DNA of 64,000 nt from Haliclystus octoradiatus. Taxonomy: Eukaryota > Cnidaria > Staurozoa > Stauromedusae > Haliclystidae. The notes beneath the pieces were generated by a model. That model made no database searches and had not been told where the DNA came from. It worked only from the letters and a program-made list of their open reading frames with translations. The translations under genes and the position numbers were made by a program. Below are positions 52,301 through 61,300 of the stretch, piece by piece (the stretch's first letter is position 1; each line of letters begins with the position of its first letter). The stretch is taken from positions 14,026,836-14,090,835 of the forward strand of contig OU744454.1 in the NCBI GenBank assembly GCA_916610825.1, written 5' to 3'.

Positions 52301-55300
52301 CGACTGCTGGGTATCCATAAAACAAGATTTAGCCAACGCAGCTAATCTAACATTTTCATTCTATGACAGAAATGCTAAAACTGCAATTATATCTGATGCC
52401 AGTCCTTATGGGCTAGGAGCAGTTTTACTTCAACTTATTAAAGGCGAATGGAAACCTGTTTTAACGGCCAGTCGCTCTCTAACCGCAACTGAGCAGAGGT
52501 ATTCTCAAATGGAGAGGGAAATGTTATCTATCGTTTTTGCGGCAGGAAGATTTCGACAATTTATCCTAGGAGGTGAAATAGAATTTTGGACAGACCACAA
52601 ACCCTTGGAAAATATTTGGTTAAAAGCTTTCGACGATATACCACCTCGCTTGCAAAGGATGATGCTTCGCTTATCACCATATGGCGGCACAATTATTTAT
52701 AAGCCAGCACGGGAATTAATAAATCGTTTACCAGATACGCTTTCCCGCTCACCTGCTAAAAATGAGCAGCAAGAATTAAATGACACTCAATACGATCAAA
52801 TTGCAAATGTTACTTTAGAGTCGGCTGGGACTTTATTATATCCGCAGTTTGTGACGCTAGAAGACGTGGCGAAAGAAACCGAATTAAGTAATGCGCTATC
52901 TCAAATTATATATGCAGTTGAGACATCTAATTAGTCTCAATTACCTGAGAGTTTAGATGTATACTTTAAGGAGAGAAATAATTTAACTATTTTAAATAAA
53001 CCTAAACTGCTATTGTGTGGAAATAAAATAGTTATTCCATCGTCTTTACGAGAAGGCCTCATTAAATTGGCTCATGACAGCCACTTAGGGGTAAAAGGAA
53101 CGCTATCACAATTAAACTCCGTTTGGTGGCCAGGAATAACTACTGACGTAAAAAGTACTTTACAGCGATGCGAACACTGTCGTAAATTTGACGATAGACA
53201 AGTTGAACAGGAGCTTGAGCCATCGGCTATACTACCACCATGGCATACAATAGCAGTAGATATTTTTCATGTTAATCGCAATGCATTCTTATCAGTTGTA
53301 GATTATGGGTCCCGTTACCCAGATGTTATACCATTATCTCAAGAAAAAGCACCTGAAATTTGCAGCGCACTCGAGGCTATTTTTTCTGCACGTGGCCCTT
53401 CAGCAGAAATAATGAGTGACAATGGCCCACAATTCACTTCTGATGAGTATAAGAAATTCTGTAAAACGTGGGGAGTACGCATTCGTCACTCAGCACCGAG
53501 ATATGCAAGGTCAAACGGAATGGTCGAAAGATTCCACCGAACGTTCAAACGCCGTTGGCACAGGTGTGACGTATTACGTGATCGTCAACGCTTAAATCGT
53601 GTCTTGTTCATTCTCAGAACATCGTATCATCGCACAATAGGTACAACTCCTATTCATGCACTAACCGGCCGGCGTCCTAGAACCGCAATTCCATCATTGC
53701 CAGATTCCAAGACTGTTAATACAGAACATCAGCGTATCGCTAAAGCATTAATGAAAGTAAACCACGACCAATTATTGAAAGTTGTTAAATTGACCACACC
53801 CAATGTAGGGGAACAAGTATCAACTCGTGTTGGAAATAAAATAGTTGATGGTAATGTTATCTCTGCTAACAATCGTAGGGTTGAGGTATTATCCGATTCT
53901 GGTAATGTATTAACAAGAGCTCGTTCACATGTAATTACAACTGAAAAGCCAACTACTGTTGCTCCAGGGACACGTACGCGTTCAGGACGATTAGTAAAAG
54001 AGCCAGTACGATTTGATCCATCTGATCCATCAACACATTAAATAATTACAAACTGTTTTAGAAAAGAAAGAAAGTAGAGTTGATTTATGAATGTTATCTA
54101 CGCACAATAATTACTTTTTAGCTGCAATTAATTAATTAGTAATCAAATAATATAACTTACATTTTAAATCTTACAATAAGTAATCAAATAATATATCTTA
54201 CATTTTAAAGTCTTACAATTTTATAATCTTACAAATTATCTTACATTTATAAATCTTCAGTAGAAAGAGCGAGTGTAGTGCTACGGCCTCGTATTCGTGA
54301 TGGCCTCGTAATCTTGATATAGATAAGTAGCATTGTACATGTAATAGAGGAGTTTATGTATGACTAGCAAACTGGTGTTGTCTCTGAGTTTTCTGAGTTA
54401 TTATTATTACTGTTTAATTACCTATTTTGTGTAAATAAAATGCTGTAACTTCATCATTTCTTATCGGTTTTTTGTTGAAATTGGATTTTTATAATTCTTC
54501 GATTCTGTAGCTTCAAATCGATATGCTTTTTTTATTTAAATCATTCAAAATAACTTTTGTTATTCATATCTTGTTAAATTCCATGTGAATTGACACCGCT
54601 TTTGTAAATAGTACATTTTAAATACATGTTATTCAAGATTTTACCTTATATAAACAGATTCATTGGATAGTTTTACTAAATAATTTTATCCTTAAACAAG
54701 GCCAAGTGGTTGCCAATATTTATAGGCAGTATCGCCGCGAATTGAAAGTGGACTTTTGAAGACCCGTGTTTTCCATAAATCTCTGTTTAGACAACAAAAA
54801 GACCTGGATTTTGCAAAGTATGGTTTGAGAAATCCGGGTTTCCTATCCAAACTCTTAGCGGACTAATTTCCTCTTGGGTTTCCTGTTTACGTCTAGTTGC
54901 GAGGGCGATCCAGGCTAAAATTCACCCGGGTTTCGTAAATCCACTTGTTGTGTAAACACAGCCTAAAGTGTCTGCTTAAGGCAAGTGTCCGTTTAAGACA
55001 GGTGTCCGTTTAAGACAGGTGTCCGAAAGGACAGGTTTTACTGTAGTTCATGAACGCTAAATTGCCAAATTTTCATGGACTTTTCATGAACCGTTCACAA
55101 ACTGCTCATGAATTGTTGTTGAACTCTTCATGAAAATTGGACCATTAACAATCATGAACTGTTCACAGGAGAAATACGCATACAGTTAGCGCTATTTAGA
55201 ATTGTAGTTATAGATACTTTGACTCAATTTTGAAGGGTTTCATTTCAGGAGTTTCACATGATGGCGGTTTGGACAGTGATGATGAGTTTGATCATGATGA

Positions 55301-58300
55301 TCTGGTAGAGTCAGGTCAAAAGGTAAACAGATATTTGTTGACTGATTTGTTGACATCACCCCGTTGGTAGTTACCAGGGTTTGATAAAATGGGGAGATTC
55401 TGGGACTGATAGTCTGGGAAGGCTAGCGAAAATTCAGATTATTAAAGGAGAAGAAATAGCTGTATTCAAGTTTGTATTATCAGAAGAAAAATAATTTACT
55501 TTCTTTTCTTTGGAAGATGAGTAAAAGGTGCTGTTTTTATCATATTTTAATACAATAGCCCCCAAAATGTTTAGGTTTACATGATGTAATAACCTAAAGA
55601 AAATCTTGAAAGAAAAATTAAGAATCCCTGAAGGAAAAATCTATATTGGACCCTGGTAGTTACATAATTCACCAAGCACACAATCCAAACGTCAAGCACA
55701 GCTTGATGCAAGCAGCAAAATCTCAATCCGTTCCATACAAACATTTGCCATTTCTGATATACTGTTATGACGTTCAAGACCTCATTTCGCTCGATTTGGG
55801 AAAGATTTTAATAAATTGGATCCTTAAATTTTTTACTGTAGCATCACATAATTTTGGTAACGTTAAATTATATTCTTGCCCGATTTATAAGCTTTTTAGG
55901 TGAGAAGAATTTGACTGCAAATATTCCAGTCTTCTAGTCTGCTTCAAGCTGTGATCCCACATTCAACGTAGGGAGAACAATAGCAGGGCTTGGTGAATTG
56001 GAACAAAGTAGGCTACCTGCATCAAGTCAGATAGAGTTTTTTGTGATTTGGCTTTCTGTAGATATAGACTGATGCATGGATATTTGTTAAGTACAGAAAT
56101 AGAATACAGTGTTGAAGTGACTTAAATGAGATGTTACATGATCAGATCATACCGTGAGTATATGAATGCTTGTTTATTTGAGAAGCATTTCTAATTTCTA
56201 AAGACGTCAAATCAACTGGGGATTCCACTCAAATTTTTTTTTCAAAGTAAGAATACAGTCAAACCTGTTATAACGGTCACCTCTATAAAGTGGCCACCTG
56301 TCTATAGTGGTCACCCTTGCAATGTCTAAAATAGTATGTTCTGTTGAATCGAACCTGTATATAAAGGCCACCTGTCTATAATGGTCAATTTATCTACCTC
56401 TCGTAGCTGGCTGTTATATACAGGTTTCACTGTAATAGGCTAATAATAATAATATTTATTTAATGATTTGATTCTGATGTAAATCAACTGAAAAAATTGA
56501 TTGGGAAAAGTTTTAAGCCAATACGATATAAAGATGACGGAGATATGATGTTTTAAAGAGTCAATTTCTGCCGCCCGTTTATTTTCTTGACGTAAATATT
56601 CAAACTTCTCAATATTCAATACTATTTTCAATTATTTCGAGACAAGATTGTATATGTATGTCACGAAAATAAACTTGTGGCGTAGTTGTTCCTAAAATTT
56701 ATATCTTGTGAATTTTGCAAGGGACTTAAGAGGCATCAGCTGGGACAGACACTTTAGAGAACTGAACAGTGGGTCAACGTCTGCATCATCATCTACTCCA
56801 GCTTCTAGTAAAACTCTCGCTCTTGTTACAATTTCTTGGCCTGTTAGCTTATAGTAAAAGTTACTAAACTCAAAAGAATATATACACTGAGATAGAGTCG
56901 AGTGTAGTAAAAAAACAAAGTTTATTGCACAACGCCAAAACTACACTGGTGCAACACAAAAGTTACACGTGCTACAATAACCTCACTCCAAATCCCCTGC
57001 CTCGTTTTACATATGGTAATAATTGTTAACAATAAACAAGAATACAATTACATGAGTCTTTATGCCTTGCTACATGAGATAACCCTTTGAATGTGTTTTT
57101 CAGCCTGCTGATACCGGAAGAACAAGACCTATGGCGTCAACCGGTAGTAGTAGAGGTGGCGCTAAACCAAATGTAACTGGCCGTGGTATGGAAATTAGTG
57201 ATGATGATGATGATGATGACGATGATGAGAATCAATCTGATTCAAGTGATGAAGATCAACACGGGAAAGGTCTGGAAGGGTAAGTGTCACATTAGTAGGT
57301 TCTGCGTAATTAATATCAACAGAAAGCTTAAAATCTGGATAAAGTGGGGTACTGAAACGTGAGAAAACCATTATTTGTTTCTCCGTGGTTCATTAGCCAA
57401 TCACAATCTGATTCTAGTTAGGCAGAATTCACTAGCGTTTGGATGCTGGAAAGTTTTGTATGAGATTATATTTAATAGATGTTGACTCTACAAGGTTGAC
57501 ATAGAAAGAGGGCGATTACATAATACAGTGGTTATTTACATGTAGAGAAAGACTGATACAGACAGAAGTTACAATAGATACTCGCTCCACAATTCTCCTT
57601 GAGAAGCATTTACATACTAATAAGAATACTGCATCTTTACTGTTAAGTTCATATTTGATTAAGCTTGTTAGCTTTATACAATATACATATATATGTGTGT
57701 ATGCATTATTTTAATCAATTATGTTATGCCTATTCCTTATTTTATTACGTAAATCAGTCCTATGAAGAAATATATTTTAAAACTTATCAGGTTTCTAAAT
57801 AAATGATGATGATGGCTCAGTCACTTCCCCACATTCAAGCATGAACAAGCATTCTGTTGTTTAATCCTAAAAAAACAATTCTATGGGTCAGGTGAACCTT
57901 GATTTTACTATTACAGTGAAATCTGTACATAACACCCACTAGATGTTGAAAAATTGACCACTCTATGCAGGTGACTTTTATATAGAGGAAGGATTCCATA
58001 GAAAACACTATTTGGACAATTTCCAATTTCAAGAGTGGCCATTATAGACACCGAACTTATTAATGACATTATAGAGACCAAATGTTGAACTTTGTAAAAC
58101 TTCAATATTTTCTTAAGCTAAAGACCAAACTAATCAAGTCACTCAAATGACATTATTTCTTAATTAATCGTACTATAGAGTTCCCTGCTTGAGTGCAAGT
58201 CGAAATTGCAAACGATTTTCACATTTTGCCGAAATTGTTTAACAAGGAATTGACCCTGAAATATTTTTAGGGTTTCAACTTAATCTTGCAGATAAGCAAG

Positions 58301-61300
58301 AATTCACTTATCGGAATTGCACTTACTTAATTAAGTGGGTTACACTGTATAATAATATAATAATAGATATTACAACATTACTTCTTCTGTTTATTCAGTC
58401 ATATATTTTTATCTGCAAGTCAATTGTTTGTTTGTTTGTTTGTTTAATGTTTATAGAATAGATGTCGTAATATTTTGTTTGTTTTATATTTAGCATTTAC
58501 AATCCTGCTGATTATCAACATTTACCTGTGGCTCAGGAAGTTAAAGAGTTATTTGAATATATAACAAGGTATATGAATGATGATAAGATGTAGGATTTAG
58601 TTATGATATTGTTTATGGTAACCTATCTACCTGGTCTCAGTTATATATCTGTATGAAGTGTTGTGTTTAGGATGTATTGCGTCATGTTGTATTTTAGGTA
58701 ATGTGCGTGTTGTCCACGTGATTGTATTGTTTGAGTGCATGTGATGCCGTGTGATAATTAGTAATGTATTGTGATTGGTGCTTCGAATTTAGTAACTGTT
58801 ATGTGTATTTTGCATGTGTGTTGTTTCGTTCTTTTGCTATCAACCGTCGTGGAGTAAAGTTATAACGTGAAGCTACTGCGTGTTCTCTGTCTCCTCCATG
58901 CCGACCCCATAAGAATCTTACGTAAGGATTTTTCTATACCTATAAATGCAAAAGTCTTTAGACTGTGTTCCAGCTTTACTCTGTTTTCTCAGTCGATGGT
59001 GAAGCAAGATTTATTTGAATTATATCATTAGAATCGCTGTTTTTCAGTCATGGTTCTAATGAGCTTTGATATTTTATTTGACTTTCTGTTTTGCATAACG
59101 AAAGATAATATACTATTCCAACTGTATTTTTAAAAAGTTGTGTCTATGTTTTGTGAGCACTATAATGTTTGTCTTCCTTGTAGTTATGCACCTCAAGCAA
59201 TTGAATTGGATACTAAACTGAAGCCTTTTATTCCTGATTATATTCCTGCTGTTGGTGATATAGATGCCTTCTTAAAGGTATGTTTAATTGTGGTTAAGTT
59301 TGGTTGGGGAATTTTAGCATTCAATAAATCTTGATTAGAGGCTTAAGATCAGAAACGATTTGTTGAAATTTTGATCTAACTTTTCAGGTTTCCCTATACT
59401 TCACAATTATGTGTGTTAAAAAATTAATTAACAATGTGTTTCATGTCTAGGTTAACAGGCCTGATAATGAGCCAGAAGTCTTGGGACTCCTTGTTATTGA
59501 TGAACCAATCGCCAAGCAATCTGATCCAACAGGTAATATTTAACATTTATCTAGGTTGGTATACAGTGAAATTTTATAACAGATTTTACTATTTTCAATA
59601 ATATAAGAGTGACTGCTATTTAGACATGCTGCCACTGCATAGAGATGAACGTTGTAACAAATCTCACTGTAAAAAGCATGGGATTCAGAATGAAGCACAC
59701 ACATTAGACCCAAATGTGCTATCAAAGTAAAGACAATTAACTAACATTAACCTAACATAAATATTTACGTATAACACAATTAATTCATGTAACTCAATAT
59801 TACTCTGCTTCCTCTTGGAATCACAACATATATATTGTACTGACGTCTAATAGGAGAATTAGCTCAGATGGCAGAGCAACCGAACTTCAGATCGGATCAT
59901 TATTGATCGACTGTGGTTCAAATCCCCTGAAGGTCAACTCAGCGTTGACTTTATCTGAAACATCAATTAAGTACCATCTGAAGATGGCGGATGAAATTGT
60001 CCAAAGGGAATTGCATTGTGTGTAGCTGCGGCGCATTGTTGCGCATTGACAATCAAGACCTATCTGCCGTGAAATCTGTTGAAATTGATCTGCAGTGTCA
60101 CGGCTGAGATTAACAAAGAGCGTTTAAAATCATTCCTCTCAGCGAAAAAAGCCACTCATCTAGAAATAAAGGAGTAGTACGGGTGCCTTCGGTAGGGCGA
60201 CACCGTCTACATTGCTTACTTTAACTAAAGCCTCTACTTCATATTCGAATATACACTTCTGTTGTCAACATTTACTATTTACTTTACTCTTAAATTTCTG
60301 ACAGACTTACTGTTTGTTTACGTCACAAAGGGCATCCGGCCATAAACTTACATGCCAAAAAACATTAGCAAATCATCTCAAGGAAAGAAGCTATACTACC
60401 TTACCTGGTTTGTTGTAAAATGTTTCTTTTCTTACGTACCTATCTGACATAATTATAATATAATTATGATAATTGTAGTATTGGATTTACAACTGCGTGC
60501 TATCTCTAAACAAACATCTGCTAAACAAGTTCAAATTCGAAGTATTGAAGATGCTGATCGTCAACCAAAATCAATTCAAAGTTGGGTTGACAGTATATCA
60601 GATTTACATCGACAAAAACCACCACAAAGCGTTCATTATTCAAAAACAATGCCAGAGGTTGAACAGTTAATGCAAGAATGGCCGCCGGAAGTGGAAGAAT
60701 TATTAAAGACGGTATGTTTTCATGGTCTTTGCTAGATGAGGAGTACCACAATGGCATTTTATATTGCTGCGGTTATTCGTAGCAAGACATACGTAATGTG
60801 AACAGCAAGTACAGTAAAACCTGTATATAGCAGCCAGCTACTAGTAGTAGTTAACTTGACCATTATGGACAGTTGGCTTTTATATACAGCATTGATTCAA
60901 TAGAAACTACTATCTAAGACATTGCATGAGTGATTTTATAATAATTAATGTTTTGTGACAGTGTGTGAATTTGTGGTGTGAATAATTTACCAAAAATCAC
61001 ACACTAGTTCACAGAACCTAAGGTTTCAGAATAAGACCTCAGGGCTGGCTTATGACAACTCTCATATTTAAAGAATTATTTAATACGTCAGTTAGGACAA
61101 AAATCTTAATTTCTTGTTTCTCAACAGACCGATTTGCCATCTGCTGATATTGACTGTAGCCTTAAGGAATACATTGATATTATCTGCTGTAAGTACGTTA
61201 TTGTATTTTACAAATTCAAATTATATTTAATTAAAATTATTCAACCGGAACTGCACATGCGATATGCACATGAGGTTGTCACCATCTATACAGTTAAGTA

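Larger units (their letters stand above)
43543..54041 (+). pseudogene. Gypsy gag-pol, split by BEL and carrying one stop codon
   Basis: The gag part (43543-44261) has a retrotransposon-gag region and a CCHC knuckle beginning CKYCGRHHAYGNC, cut by the BEL insertion. Reading resumes at 50909: protease (CLIDPGATTTML), reverse transcriptase (FVDD near 51952), RNase H (ISDASPYGLGAV), then TAG at 52932-52934. The same frame continues to 54041 with the integrase zinc-binding HxxH and CxxC region and the D, D, E residues (SDNGPQFT, then SNGMVERFH). The inserted element plus one 5-bp duplication is 6,647 bp, which exactly accounts for the frame change between the two gag parts. Gag-pol was therefore a single frame before insertion. 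Confidence 0.9.
43234..54419 (+). mobile_element. Gypsy-type (Ty3/Gypsy) LTR retrotransposon, interrupted and degraded
   Basis: The 5' LTR is 43234-43421 (188 bp; TGTAGTGC ... GCACTACA ends), followed at once by a primer-binding-like site TGGCGCAGTTGATAGG. The 3' LTR is 54274-54419, identical over 146 bp as read but lacking its last 42 bp. Gag and pol lie between. A BEL/Pao element is inserted in gag at 44262. It is inactive: gag is interrupted, pol has one in-frame stop and the 3' LTR is clipped. Confidence 0.93.
43139..54963. mobile_element. TTAA-type MITE split by the Gypsy element
   Basis: Left end GGCTACGTTTACACGAGAGC, right end GTTGTGTAAACACAGCC, with subterminal AAAACCCGGGTTTCC / TTCACCCGGGTTTCG. 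TTAA precedes the left end; the right reads TAAA. Without the inserted Gypsy element it is about 640 bp. The TTAA at 43135 is shared with the foldback, so the two abut. Confidence 0.6.
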
